Shown piece after piece: positions 1-8,817 of a DNA stretch of 64,000 nt; position 1 is the stretch's first letter; each line of letters opens with the position of its first letter. The translations under genes and the position numbers were made by a program. This DNA comes from Alphaproteobacteria bacterium (GTDB taxonomy: Bacteria; Pseudomonadota; Alphaproteobacteria; Rs-D84): NCBI GenBank assembly GCA_017427405.1, contig JAFRSV010000002.1, positions 1 to 64,000 of the forward strand, in the 5' to 3' direction. The notes below the pieces were generated by a model. It did no database searches, was not told where the DNA came from, and worked only from the letters and a program-made list of their open reading frames with translations.

Positions 1-11
1 GAAAATTGATT

Positions 12-389
12 TTAGCAAATTTCTGCATCACCAAAACCAAACTGGGTTAGTGAATTTTCTTTTGCTTGGATACAGATATATTGCATTTCTGTATTGCCAG
101 TATTTGCCAGAGTGCGTTTTGCACCAGTTGCAACACGAATGACTGTTCCTGGTTTTACTTCAATTTTTTCATCATCGACCGTAAATGTTCCATTACCAGA
201 AAAGAAAATATAGATTTCTTCGTTTTGTTTATGGATGTGATTAAATGGTGATTCCGTGCGCGGTGGCATAACACTGATTGAAATTTCACCGGATGTTAAT
301 CCCAAAGTATCGTGTAAAAATACTTTGCCATGTTCCGCTTTTGCTACATCAGCCCAAGTTCCAAATTGTATTGTTGAATATTTAGCCAT
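12..389 (-). CDS. Small cupin-domain protein
   Basis: A 125-residue single-domain cupin. The metal-binding cupin motif 1 is visible as the PFNHIHKQNEEIYIFFSGNG stretch (two His, one Glu), followed by motif 2 around KPGTVIRVATGAKRTLAN. Such proteins bind a metal in a beta-barrel and may be small dioxygenases, isomerases or ligand sensors; no substrate can be read here. The ATG at 389 follows a good AAAGGAG ribosome site, so a longer upstream extension is unlikely. It is divergent from an HxlR regulator gene, and the shared intergenic palindrome suggests that the regulator controls it, possibly in response to electrophile or redox stress. Confidence 0.85.
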   Translation of the reverse strand: MAKYSTIQFGTWADVAKAEHGKVFLHDTLGLTSGEISISVMPPRTESPFNHIHKQNEEIYIFFSGNGTFTVDDEKIEVKPGTVIRVATGAKRTLANTGNTEMQYICIQAKENSLTQFGFGDAEIC

Positions 390-466
390 ATTTTTCTCCT
401 TTATTTTTGTACAGGTATAATATATACTATTGAGAGATGTTTGTAAAGTAGGCACATTTTTATAAC

Positions 467-488
467 ATAGTATTATAAAAGATACTAT
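467..488. promoter_or_regulatory. Palindromic operator between cupin and hxlR-type genes
   Basis: A perfect inverted repeat, ATAGTAT then 8 bases then ATACTAT, lies in the 123-base divergent intergenic region just upstream of the HxlR-type regulator. A further ACTAT half-site occurs near 425-430, next to the cupin promoter region. HxlR-family dimers bind such short palindromes. Autoregulation and cupin control are inferred. Confidence 0.55.
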
Positions 489-512
489 TAGCAGAAAACA
501 AAGGAAAATAAT

Positions 513-833
513 ATGAAAAAAAATGAATTACCACCATGTCCTGTTGCTACATTATTGGTATTGGTTGGAACAAAATGGAAAGTTTTGATTATTCGTGATT
601 TACTAACTGGTACAAAAAGATTCAAAGAGTTACAACGCAGTGTCGGGTGCAGTCAAAAAGTTCTGACCGATAATTTACGTGAACTGGAAAACAACGGTTT
701 AGTGTCCAGAAAAGTTTATGCCGAAGTTCCGCCACGTGTTGAATACAGTATGACTAAATTAGGTGCTACACTGGAACCTGTTTTGAATGCGATGGCGAAA
801 TGGGGAACAGAATATAAAAAACACAAAGTATAA
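513..833 (+). CDS. HxlR-family winged-helix transcriptional regulator
   Basis: A 106-residue one-domain winged helix of the HxlR/YodB/HypR family. It starts with the family's conserved N-terminal CPV cysteine (residue 9) and carries the typical GTKWKVLIIRDLL and RFKELQRSVGCSQKVLTDNLRELENNGLVSR recognition region. In YodB-type members this cysteine senses quinones or disulfide stress. An AAAGGA site precedes the ATG. It probably regulates the divergent cupin gene through the palindrome at 467-488. Confidence 0.9.
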   Translation: MKKNELPPCPVATLLVLVGTKWKVLIIRDLLTGTKRFKELQRSVGCSQKVLTDNLRELENNGLVSRKVYAEVPPRVEYSMTKLGATLEPVLNAMAKWGTEYKKHKV

Positions 834-959
834 ACCGCCTCGGTGGATTCGAACGGGGCAAACCGTTGGAAATCTCGGCTGTTCGAAGATTGGTAAAATT
901 TAGTATTTTTTGAATACGGTATTTTCGAACCACCAGAACAGTATAAATTCCAAAGAAAA

Positions 960-989
960 ACCGCACTTTTTAAGTGCGGTGTATCTTTT
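960..989 (+). terminator. Terminator-like hairpin after the HxlR gene
   Basis: ACCGCACTT and AAGTGCGGT form a 9-bp stem, followed by a short T-rich tail. The stretch 834-959 before it shows no gene. Confidence 0.5.
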
Positions 990-1003
990 GGTGGGAGTGG
1001 GTG
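986..1003. repeat. Copy of the tRNA-Tyr 3' end
   Basis: These 18 bases are identical to 1210-1227, which holds the CCA and acceptor end of tRNA-Tyr. The rest of the tRNA is absent. A weaker inverted resemblance lies at 1155-1173. Apart from this, 1004-1180 shows no gene. Confidence 0.6.
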
Positions 1004-1180
1004 CACCTCGATACACAATAATCAAAATTAAAAAATTTATTTTCATAAATTTTTAAAATTTTTCTAATTGTGTATTCTCGTATTCGCCATGCGCGCCAGT
1101 TATTCACGAAAATTTCATTTTCGTATGGCACTGTCGTGCCATGGCGCTCTTGCGCATCCACCCACCCCACATTGCAAAAT

Positions 1181-1206
1181 AAAAAATGACCCAAACGGGT
1201 CATTTT
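1181..1206 (-). terminator. Terminator of tRNA-Tyr
   Basis: On the minus strand ATGACCC, GTTT and GGGTCAT form a stem followed by a T run, directly 3' of tRNA-Tyr. Confidence 0.7.
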
Positions 1207-1212
1207 CTATTT

Positions 1213-1299
1213 TGGTGGGAGTGGGTGGATTCGAACCACCTCAGGCTTAAGCCAACAGATTTACAGTCTGCCCCGGCTCTCCAACTCCGGCGCACGCCC
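1213..1299 (-). tRNA. tRNA-Tyr (GTA)
   Basis: A long-variable-arm tRNA with encoded CCA, T-arm GGTGG-TTCGAAT-CCACC and anticodon loop CTGTAAA (GTA). The acceptor stem reads GGGCGTG against CACTCCC, which leaves one C-U mismatch in the middle; the remaining arms are normal. Confidence 0.93.
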
Positions 1300-1334
1300 A
1301 GAACTTTTTTGTCCGCCTTTGCGTGGCAAACAAA

Positions 1335-1380
1335 GACAGCCCGTCTTCGCTTCGCTACGCCGAGGCACTCAATTTTCAAT
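1335..1380. repeat. Dispersed CCGTCTTCG...CTACGCCG repeat, copy 1
   Basis: A short imperfect repeat, CCGTCTTCG, spacer, GCTACGCCGAGGCACTCAATTTTC, between tRNA-Tyr and tRNA-Gly. Related copies lie at 33588-33633, 41655-41692, 47029-47080 and 61322-61353, three of them just 3' of tRNA genes. Confidence 0.6.
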
Positions 1381-1407
1381 CCTCGCTATCGCATCGGTGA
1401 AAATTGG

Positions 1408-1482
1408 TGGTGCGGGCAGCGGGACTCGAACCCGCATATCAAGCTTGGAAGGCTTGCGTACTAGCCCTTGTACTATGCCCGC
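1408..1482 (-). tRNA. tRNA-Gly (TCC)
   Basis: A 75-base tRNA with encoded CCA, acceptor GCGGGCA/TGCCCGC, anticodon stem CAAGC/GCTTG with loop CTTCCAA (TCC), and T-arm GCGGG-TTCGAGT-CCCGC. Confidence 0.95.
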
Positions 1483-1547
1483 AACGAGTTCACAGTACGC
1501 AGATTATATAATATATTTGATAAAAATCAAGTGGTAAATTGTGGGCG

Positions 1548-1578
1548 AGTGTTAGTGTCAGTGGTTAGTGTTAGTGAA
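1548..1578. repeat. GTTAGTG heptamer array
   Basis: Degenerate tandem GTTAGTG/GTCAGTG units. This family recurs at many intergenic sites in the window and often abuts stop codons. Confidence 0.75.
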
Positions 1579-1604
1579 GTGTGCAAACGCGCCCGTTTTG
1601 TGAA

Positions 1605-1776
1605 TCAAGTTCCACTCCATTGGAGGGGTGGCCGCAGGCCGGGGTGGTTAGAGAATACAGAATAACAACGAACACTCTGACCACCTCCCGGCGTTCCACG
1701 CCGTACTCCTCCAAAGGAGGAGAACTTGAACTCTGTAAACCCGACAAGACACCGCGTTACCGCGATATGACGGGGA
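1605..1776. repeat. Palindromic repeat cluster
   Basis: It contains CTCCATTGGAGGGGTGG, a complementary downstream arm, and CTCCTCCaaaGGAGGAGAACTT, which is nearly repeated at 17346-17369. The end (1748-1776) resembles, on the minus strand, the CGTCATAC...GGTAACGCGGTATC repeat at 16387. No gene is seen in 1483-1781. Confidence 0.55.
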
Positions 1777-1781
1777 TTTTA

Positions 1782-3086
1782 TTATCGGCACGTTTTTTCT
1801 TCATCGTCGTAGGTTTGACCGCTTTGGCAAAGGACACAATCTTTGTATTCCGATGGACTTGATTTCAACCAACATTTTCCAACATTGTGCATCCCGTTTA
1901 ACAAAATGTTTGCATACAGCGTATATTTGTAACCAACACACTCTTCACCGTTGAACATTTGATTAGGACCGTCACATTTCTTACATATGCCGTCTGTGTT
2001 TACACCCTGTATGCGAGTAGTTTCACATTTTTCACATTCTTTTGATTGTGTCCCTTCTTTGAAACCATAACCAGATTTGCAAGTTATATATTTACATGTT
2101 TCTCCATCATTTGTTGTTTTTGTAGCCCATTCATGATTTTTATTTTCATTAAACAAATTCAAATTTTCCCCTTTGCATAATTCTGCAACTTGTTCACAAT
2201 AAGAACTAAGTTTACAACCACCTGCATCATTTAATTCATATCCCGGTGCACACAAAATTTTGTATTCAGTATCCGATGCTACATATGCATTAATGATCTT
2301 TTTACCTTTAGCTCTGACTTTAACGGGGGCTACCTCAATCCATGATTTGTTTATATTTAAGACTCCCAACACAACATAATCTATGTTGTAGTCAATGCCA
2401 GATTTTGGGTTATCATACCTAAAAACGTTGACATCAGATGTGATTAAACCAGCTTCGCCACCACATATCAAATGAAATTCACCATTGTTTCGATCGTTTA
2501 AAATCTTTGTATAGTCTTTATTTGCCATACAATTACTTGATGTATCACAATTGTTGCTATCACATCTGGCACCGCACCACCCGGGTTCGCATATAGTTTC
2601 GCACTTATATCTTTTTAACGGTGTTTGATTTGGAGCAAGTCTATTGTCATCAAAAAAATCGATAAAAAAACGATCGTCACCATGTCTGGTCCAACCAGCC
2701 TGCATTTGTGTCATACAAAAATTTCCACCATGTTTATATATCTTACGTGCAATAATCGGTGTAATACCACCCTCATCATCAGATCCATTTCCAACAGAAC
2801 TATACTCACCAACACCGCTGTAAGTCCAATCTTTGTCTGGATAATTCTGACTTTTACAATGCTCTCTTGGGGAGCCACTTGCATCACCGAAGGTTCCTGC
2901 CGTGGTATCATATTGCCAACTTGGCGCAAAGGTCCCCTTTACACTCTTAGTATACTTACTATTATCAACGACACCCCAAGCTTCGATTACACTGTTATCT
3001 ACCGGATTCGGAAAACTTACGGTTCTTGCCCCCATCGCACCGCCGGCCACGATTATTCCGCAAATTGCAATAATTATTTTTCTCAT
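1782..3086 (-). CDS. Secreted Cys-rich protein, unknown function
   Basis: A 434-residue protein with an N-terminal signal peptide (MRKIIIAICGIIVAGGAMGA, probable cleavage after residue 19 or 20). The mature chain is Cys-rich. Clusters include CETICEPGWCGARCDSNNC in the middle and C-x2-C/EGF- or furin-like pairs in the C-terminal third (ECEKCETTRIQG, ICKKCDGPNQMF, CVLCQSG). An AGGGAG ribosome site precedes the ATG. I do not recognise the family. The layout suggests an exported, disulfide-bonded, cell-surface or host-interaction protein, which is inference only. Confidence 0.8.
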   Translation of the reverse strand: MRKIIIAICGIIVAGGAMGARTVSFPNPVDNSVIEAWGVVDNSKYTKSVKGTFAPSWQYDTTAGTFGDASGSPREHCKSQNYPDKDWTYSGVGEYSSVGNGSDDEGGITPIIARKIYKHGGNFCMTQMQAGWTRHGDDRFFIDFFDDNRLAPNQTPLKRYKCETICEPGWCGARCDSNNCDTSSNCMANKDYTKILNDRNNGEFHLICGGEAGLITSDVNVFRYDNPKSGIDYNIDYVVLGVLNINKSWIEVAPVKVRAKGKKIINAYVASDTEYKILCAPGYELNDAGGCKLSSYCEQVAELCKGENLNLFNENKNHEWATKTTNDGETCKYITCKSGYGFKEGTQSKECEKCETTRIQGVNTDGICKKCDGPNQMFNGEECVGYKYTLYANILLNGMHNVGKCWLKSSPSEYKDCVLCQSGQTYDDEEKTCR

Positions 3087-3180
3087 TGGAATTCTCCCTG
3101 ATTAAAAATCCTTTCAGGTTTAGCGTAGCAATTTCATATCGCGCTTGCAAATGAATTTTTTTTATTTTACAATTAAACTT

Positions 3181-5220
3181 ATGAAGTTAAAAAAAGTTTT
3201 TCGTTTCTTTCTGCATGTGATTTTTTGGTGCGTGGTCGCGGGAATTGCCGCGGTGGCCGCGCTGTTTTTAATATATGGGGGAAATTTGCCGGACTATCGA
3301 AAACTTGCCACATACGCGCCACCGGTTGCGACACGGCTTTATGCCGCGGACGGTTCGTTGCTGATTGAATATGCCGAAGAACGCCGCGTGTTCATTGACT
3401 TTGAAGATATGCCGCCGCAATTGGTGAATGCCTTTGTCGCCGCCGAAGACCAAAATTTCTGGACCCATCCGGGGATTGATGTTCAGGGAATTTTGCGCGC
3501 ATCGATAAATAATTTTATGCGCACACTTGGGTTCAACACAACCTTTACCGGCGCGTCAACCATCACGCAACAGGTTGCAAAAAATTTCTTTCTGTCGTCC
3601 GACCGCACGATTTCGCGCAAGATTAAAGAGGCGATTTTGGCGTTGCGACTGGAACGGGCGTTTTCGAAAAAGCATATTATGACGCTTTATTTGAATCAGA
3701 TATTTTTGGGTGCGCGCGCGTATGGTGTTGGGTCGGCGGCGCTGATGTATTTTAATAAACCGGTAAAAGATTTAACACTGTCGGAATGCGCGTTTTTGGC
3801 ATCGTTGCCCAAGGCACCAAATGACCGCGCACGCGCCGAAGAACGCCGGAACTATGTGTTGCGCCGGATGGCCGCGGAAAAATATATCACACGCGAACAG
3901 GCCGATGCCGCCGCCGCGGAACCGTTGAACATCAACAGTGGTTTTACCGCACAAATGGAAGATGATTTTCAATACTTTGCCGAAGATGTGCGCCGGCAAT
4001 TGCTGAACCAACTTGGGCGCGAAACACTTTATAATCAAGGGTTATATATAAAAACAACAATTATTCCGGAATATCAACGCGCCGCGTCCGCCGCGCTAAA
4101 CAAGGCGTTGGATGCGTATAATGAAGGGCGCACGGAAAAATTACAGGGCGCGATTATCGTGATGAATCCGCACACCGGGCGAATACTTGCCATGGCGGGT
4201 GGACGTTCGTTCGCGCAAAGTTCGTTTAACCGCGCGACCCAGGCGATGCGCCAGATTGGCAGTACGATAAAACCGTTCGTGTATTTGGCGGCGTTGGAAC
4301 GCGACTTTTCACCCGAAGGTTTGATTTCTGACACGCCGATTGTTGGGTGGCGCGAAAACAATATGGAATGGAAACCGGAAAATTATGATAAAAAATTCCT
4401 GGGCGATGTGCCGTTGCGTTTGGCATTAGAAACTTCGCGTAATGTCCCAAGCGTTCGTATGGTTGATAAAATTGGCGTCGAATCCGCCGTAGAGGTTGCA
4501 AAACGATTCGGCGTGTATCCCGAAAATATGAATAATTTGAACCTGTCGATGGCACTGGGGTCGGGCGAAACAACACTTGAAAGATTGGTGCTTGGGTATT
4601 CCGCGTTCGTGAACGGTGGTCGTCGGATTCAACCGAAAATGGTGGACTATATCGAAGACCGGTATGGTAATGTCATCGGTGGCAACAAAACCGAAATTAT
4701 CGAATGGGTTGATGGTATGGAACCCGAACCCGAAGTGGCGGATTCCGAACCTTTGTCCGACCCGCAAAGTTTATATCAATTGGTGTCGATTTTGCAAGGT
4801 GCGGTTGAGCGCGGAACCGGGCGCCAGGCCGCCGTTGCCGGGCATACAATTGCCGGAAAAACCGGAACGACCAACGATGTCAAAGATGTTTGGTTTGTCG
4901 GATTTACCAAGGATTTAATCGCCGGGGTTTATTTGGGTTATGACACGCCAAAACCGCTTGGCAAAGGCGCAGGCAGCCATATGGCCGCGCGTGCGTTCGC
5001 GGACTTTATGACCGTGGCACTTGCAAATGAAAAGAATCAGCCGTTTGCCGTGCCGGATGGATTAAACTTTGTGCGGGTGAATCGCGCAACCGGCATTTCC
5101 GCCGCCGAAGACCCGTCGGGCACCATTATTACCGAAGCGTTTAAGCCCGGACAATACCCCAACCCCGCAAAGGTAAAAACCGCCGAACAATCAGATGCGG
5201 TTGTCGGTGGAATTTTCTAA
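3181..5220 (+). CDS. mrcA: Penicillin-binding protein 1A, bifunctional transglycosylase/transpeptidase
   Basis: Class A PBP that polymerises lipid II and cross-links peptidoglycan in the periplasm. A cytoplasmic basic tail and one TM helix (about 5-32) are followed by the GT51 domain with EDQNFWTHPGID (catalytic Glu about 89) and STITQQVAKNFFL. The transpeptidase domain has S361-TIK, the SRN motif at about 419 and K560-TGTT. At 679 residues it is shorter than E. coli PBP1A. No clear ribosome site exists; 3181 was chosen because MKLKK starts the basic tail, and 3151 is an alternative. It lies upstream of mraY-ftsW-murG. Confidence 0.95.
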   Translation: MKLKKVFRFFLHVIFWCVVAGIAAVAALFLIYGGNLPDYRKLATYAPPVATRLYAADGSLLIEYAEERRVFIDFEDMPPQLVNAFVAAEDQNFWTHPGIDVQGILRASINNFMRTLGFNTTFTGASTITQQVAKNFFLSSDRTISRKIKEAILALRLERAFSKKHIMTLYLNQIFLGARAYGVGSAALMYFNKPVKDLTLSECAFLASLPKAPNDRARAEERRNYVLRRMAAEKYITREQADAAAAEPLNINSGFTAQMEDDFQYFAEDVRRQLLNQLGRETLYNQGLYIKTTIIPEYQRAASAALNKALDAYNEGRTEKLQGAIIVMNPHTGRILAMAGGRSFAQSSFNRATQAMRQIGSTIKPFVYLAALERDFSPEGLISDTPIVGWRENNMEWKPENYDKKFLGDVPLRLALETSRNVPSVRMVDKIGVESAVEVAKRFGVYPENMNNLNLSMALGSGETTLERLVLGYSAFVNGGRRIQPKMVDYIEDRYGNVIGGNKTEIIEWVDGMEPEPEVADSEPLSDPQSLYQLVSILQGAVERGTGRQAAVAGHTIAGKTGTTNDVKDVWFVGFTKDLIAGVYLGYDTPKPLGKGAGSHMAARAFADFMTVALANEKNQPFAVPDGLNFVRVNRATGISAAEDPSGTIITEAFKPGQYPNPAKVKTAEQSDAVVGGIF

Positions 5221-5245
5221 AGCCAAAAAAATTTTCAAATAACAT

Positions 5246-5273
5246 TTCACTATTCAAACTATTGTGATAAAAT
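5246..5273 (+). promoter_or_regulatory. Candidate sigma-70 promoter for mraY
   Basis: TTCACT, 16 bases, then TAAAAT, ending 24 bases before the mraY start. The -35 is weak. Confidence 0.35.
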
Positions 5274-5296
5274 ATAGGCATAAGAAAGGAGAAATT

Positions 5297-6385
5297 ATGC
5301 TTACGGATTATTTGTTATCACACGGGTTTGGATTGTTCTTTGGCGGTTGGACCCAATTTGGCGCGGCGTTTGGCACGGCGTTTATTATTATGATGCTGTT
5401 TGGGCGGCCGTTTATTCGCGCGATGCACGCGTGGCAAAAAAAGGGTCAACCGATTAGTGAGAATGTCCCGGAATCGCATCGGCAAAAGGCAGGAACACCG
5501 ACGATGGGCGGGATGTTGATTGTAATTGCGACATTGGTTGGGGCGATTCTGTTTATGCCGGTCGATAGTATGACGGGGTGGATTGCGTTATTGTCGCTTG
5601 TTATGTTTTCAATTATCGGGTTTATCGATGACTATAAAAAAGTGACAAGCCAATCGAAAAAGGCGTCAAATGGGCTTTCGCCCGCGCTGCGTTTGATTGT
5701 CGAAGGCGTTTGCGTTGTGGTGTTGGCGTATCTTATCAACCTGACTATGCCGTCGTATATTCCGGATAATTCGCTTGCGTTGCCATTTGGAATAATCTTT
5801 CCACTTGGGATATTTTACTATGTGTTCGCATATTTTGTTATATGCGGGGGCGCGAATGCGACAAATATCACGGACGGGTTGGATGGAATGTTGGTTAAAC
5901 TTTATATTCCGGTGTTGATAGTTTTGGTTGTTGCACTTTATGGTGCAACGCGTATCGGGTTTATGGACACGGTTTTGTTTATGCCTGCGACCAGTGGTTT
6001 GTATCCGGTCCTTGGGGCGGTATTCGGTGCGGTCCTTGGGTTTTTGTGGTTTAATGCGCGGCCGGCGGCGATATTTATGGGCGATGTTGGGTCACTTGCG
6101 CTTGGCGGTTTTATGGGAACGGTCGCGATGTTGTTAAAATCCGAAGTCATCATGGGTATTGCGGCGGCGATGATGGTTTTGATTTTGTTGTCGTCATTTT
6201 TGCAAACGATGTTTTTCAAAATCACGCGCCGCGCAACCGGCACAGGGCGACGGATTTTCCTGCGCGCGCCGTTGCACCATCATTTTGAAGAATTGGGGTG
6301 GCCGGAAACAAAAATCGTGGATAGGTTTTTTGTGTTGGCGATTTTGTTTGCGGGGCTTGCATTAATGTTGTTGAAATTTGCATAA
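5297..6385 (+). CDS. mraY: Phospho-N-acetylmuramoyl-pentapeptide transferase
   Basis: Integral membrane enzyme that moves phospho-MurNAc-pentapeptide from UDP to undecaprenyl phosphate, making lipid I. Family motifs include KAGTPTMGG near residues 65-75, the GFIDDYKK catalytic Asp pair, NATNITDGLDGM, FMGDVGSLALGG and the RAPLHHHFEELGW His-rich loop near the C terminus. It has about ten hydrophobic segments and the usual length (362 aa). The AAGGAG site fixes the ATG at 5297. It is followed 13 bases later by ftsW; murD, usual at this point in the dcw cluster, is absent. Confidence 0.97.
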   Translation: MLTDYLLSHGFGLFFGGWTQFGAAFGTAFIIMMLFGRPFIRAMHAWQKKGQPISENVPESHRQKAGTPTMGGMLIVIATLVGAILFMPVDSMTGWIALLSLVMFSIIGFIDDYKKVTSQSKKASNGLSPALRLIVEGVCVVVLAYLINLTMPSYIPDNSLALPFGIIFPLGIFYYVFAYFVICGGANATNITDGLDGMLVKLYIPVLIVLVVALYGATRIGFMDTVLFMPATSGLYPVLGAVFGAVLGFLWFNARPAAIFMGDVGSLALGGFMGTVAMLLKSEVIMGIAAAMMVLILLSSFLQTMFFKITRRATGTGRRIFLRAPLHHHFEELGWPETKIVDRFFVLAILFAGLALMLLKFA

Positions 6386-6398
6386 AGGAAAATCGCGA

Positions 6399-7544
6399 AT
6401 GTTTAAGCGGACGGAAGAAAGCAAACTTACCAGTTGGTTTTTCGAAATCGATAGACGATTGCTGTATATGGTTTTGTTGCTGATGCTGATTGGTATGTTC
6501 TTTGCCGTTTCCGCCGGCAGTGTCGTTGCATATCAAAAAGGATGGCCGTGGTATACGTTCTTGGTCAAAGGGTTGCCTTTTTATGGATTGGGACTGGTGT
6601 TTTTGTTCGGGGCAAGTTTGTTAAACAAAAAAACGATTTTGAAATTGTCGTTTTTGGATGTTATTGTTGGCCTTGTATTGCTTGCGGTCACATTTATTGC
6701 ACCAACCAGATTAAATAATTCTGATCGTTTTATTGTTATTTCTGGATTGCCCAATATTATGCCGGCCGATATTATGAAACCCGGATTTATTATTGTGACT
6801 GCGTGGTTTTTGGCGGAAATGCACCGGCGGTTTGGTGAAAAACTTTTTACCGCGCGTGACGCGTGGAAATTGCGTGCACCGAATTGGTGGATGTATATCG
6901 CAGTATTTATTCCGGCATTGGCAATAATTTTCCAACACCCTGATGTCGGTACAAGTTTGCTTTATCTTGGGGTTTTGATTTGCATGCTGTTGATTGCAGG
7001 ATTGCCATGGCTGGCGGTTGGTGGCATGGTCGGCGCGGGCGCGGGTCTTTTAACATTGGCTTATTATATTGTGCCGCATGTACAAAAACGTATAAACACA
7101 TTATTTACCGGTACCGGTGATAATTTACAGGTAAACCGATCTGTTCAATCAATCCAACACGGTGGTTTTTTTGGCAGTGGCGACAACGCGTTCGTCAAAG
7201 AGGGCCTGCCCGATGCGCATACTGATTTTATCTATGCCGCAATTGTCGAAGATTTGGGCGCGATATTGGCGGTTATTATGTTGTGCTTGCTGGTATATGT
7301 ATTAAAATTGCTGGTGACGGACGCGAATAGCGCGCGTGATAAATTCGTGTTCTATGCGGTTGGGGGCACGGCGGCGCTGTTTGGAATTCAGTGTTGTATA
7401 AATTTGGTATCGACATTGGGACTGTTCGCGCCAAAGGGCATGACTTTGCCATTTATATCGTACGGGGGCAGTTCGCTGGTCGGATTTTGCCTGCTGTTCG
7501 GAATGGTACTTGCCATTGTGCGCGAAGATAAATGGCATGGATAA
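6399..7544 (+). CDS. ftsW: Cell-division SEDS peptidoglycan polymerase FtsW
   Basis: SEDS-family multi-pass protein (381 aa) that polymerises lipid II at the septum with FtsI. Recognisable are the FQHPDVGTSLL motif, the large loop with NRSVQSIQHGGFFGSG, AHTDFIYAAIVEDLG and the terminal GMTLPFISYGGSSL block typical of FtsW. The ATG at 6399 follows AAAGGAA. Its position between mraY and murG separates it from RodA, encoded at 56332. Confidence 0.95.
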   Translation: MFKRTEESKLTSWFFEIDRRLLYMVLLLMLIGMFFAVSAGSVVAYQKGWPWYTFLVKGLPFYGLGLVFLFGASLLNKKTILKLSFLDVIVGLVLLAVTFIAPTRLNNSDRFIVISGLPNIMPADIMKPGFIIVTAWFLAEMHRRFGEKLFTARDAWKLRAPNWWMYIAVFIPALAIIFQHPDVGTSLLYLGVLICMLLIAGLPWLAVGGMVGAGAGLLTLAYYIVPHVQKRINTLFTGTGDNLQVNRSVQSIQHGGFFGSGDNAFVKEGLPDAHTDFIYAAIVEDLGAILAVIMLCLLVYVLKLLVTDANSARDKFVFYAVGGTAALFGIQCCINLVSTLGLFAPKGMTLPFISYGGSSLVGFCLLFGMVLAIVREDKWHG

Positions 7545-7568
7545 TTTTTTACCAAAAAGGGGGTCAAA

Positions 7569-8618
7569 ATGAAAATCTGGATTGCAACGGGTGGCACGGG
7601 CGGACATGTTTTTCCGGCGTTGGCGGTGGCGGACGAAATTGCCGCACGCGGACATAAAATAATTATTTCTTGCGATGGGCGCGTTCGTAAAATGGTTGCG
7701 GACGGCGCACCGCGCGGCGCAAAACGCGTTCACATTTGGGCGGCGGGCGTTGGCGCAAAAAGTCGCATACATCAAATGTGGGCATTGTTTAAAATTGGCG
7801 TTTCGGCCATCGCGTTGATTTTGCGATTCGCGTTTACGCGACCGAACCGGGTTGTCGCGTTTGGTGGGTATGCGTCTGTGCCGGCGGTTTTCGCGGCGCA
7901 TGTGTGGAAAATTCCGACATACCTGCACGAACAGAACGGCGCAATCGGGCGCGCGAACCGCTTTACAATGCGTTGGGTTAAAACATTGATGACAAGTTTC
8001 CATGATGTTTCCGGAATTCCAAAGAATAAAAATGTGCGCGTGGTTTATACGGGACTGCCGGTGCGGCGTGATTTTATTGAACGTGCGGGCGCACCGTTGC
8101 CAAAGAAATCGCACTTACTCGTGACGGGCGGGTCATTGGGCGCGCAAATCTTGGACGATGTTGTGCCGCGTGCGGTTGCGGCGATGGGCAATAAAAAGAT
8201 TTTCGTCACGCACCAAACGCGACCGGAAAATGTTGCGCGTTTGCAAAAATTCTATGCCGACAACAAAATTCACGCAAATGTGTTGTCGTTCATACGCGAT
8301 ATGGCGGGCGCGATTGCGGATTCGGACCTTGTCATCGGGCGCAGCGGGGCCAGCACCGTCGTCGAACTTATGACCATCGGCCGGCCGGCAATATTGGTGC
8401 CACTTGCCATCAATCCAGACCAGGCGGCAAATGCGGCAAACTATGAAAAATTGGGTGGCGGTTTTGCCATAGAACAAAAGAAATTCACCGAAAAATGGTT
8501 GTCGGCGACATTGTCCGAATTGTTTGAAAACGAGGCACGTCTTGAAAAAATGGCAAAGAAATCATTGGTGAAAAACACCGCCGTTGAAATGATTGCAGAT
8601 ACGGTTTGTAAGTGTTAG
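7569..8618 (+). CDS. murG: UDP-GlcNAc transferase MurG (lipid II synthase)
   Basis: GT28 glycosyltransferase that adds GlcNAc to lipid I on the inner membrane face. The N-terminal GTGGHVFPALAVA glycine loop, the FGGYASVPA loop, HEQNGAIGRANR, the VTGGSLGA nucleotide loop and the IGRSGASTVVELMTIGRPAILVPL donor-site segment are all present; 349 aa is normal. An AGGGGG site precedes the ATG. The last codons (KC, stop) lie inside a GTTAGTG array, so the extreme C terminus is repeat-derived. murC, murB and ddl do not follow. Confidence 0.97.
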   Translation: MKIWIATGGTGGHVFPALAVADEIAARGHKIIISCDGRVRKMVADGAPRGAKRVHIWAAGVGAKSRIHQMWALFKIGVSAIALILRFAFTRPNRVVAFGGYASVPAVFAAHVWKIPTYLHEQNGAIGRANRFTMRWVKTLMTSFHDVSGIPKNKNVRVVYTGLPVRRDFIERAGAPLPKKSHLLVTGGSLGAQILDDVVPRAVAAMGNKKIFVTHQTRPENVARLQKFYADNKIHANVLSFIRDMAGAIADSDLVIGRSGASTVVELMTIGRPAILVPLAINPDQAANAANYEKLGGGFAIEQKKFTEKWLSATLSELFENEARLEKMAKKSLVKNTAVEMIADTVCKC

Positions 8619-8744
8619 TGGTCAGTGTTAGTGGTTAGTGCGGGCGCATCCAATCGCGACGGAGCAGCAGCGAAGACAGACGCGCCCGTGTTTTGCGCAA
8701 GAATTCCAGAGACGACTAACCACTACCCACTTACACTAACACTA
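8612..8744. repeat. Inverted pair of GTTAGTG arrays
   Basis: Direct GTTAGTG units (8612-8640) and inverted CACTAAC units (8719-8744) flank about 78 bases containing a GCGGGCGC/GCGCCCG inverted pair. The array supplies the murG stop codon. Confidence 0.7.
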
Positions 8745-8781
8745 AAAATCGCTATTTGGCGATTTTTTAATTTTTTTACCC

Positions 8782-8811
8782 TTGACCCGATTCAGTGATT
8801 TTTGGTATAAT
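8782..8811 (+). promoter_or_regulatory. Sigma-70 promoter of leader RNA F
   Basis: TTGACC, 18 bases, TATAAT. The spacer contains GATTCAG and the start region CTGAATC, an inverted pair spanning the -10 that could be an operator. Confidence 0.65.
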
Positions 8812-8817
8812 GGACCT

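Noticed and set aside
970..1203. A 77-codon minus frame near tRNA-Tyr
   Set aside because: Overlaps tRNA-end repeats and hairpins, no ribosome site and no protein-like pattern.
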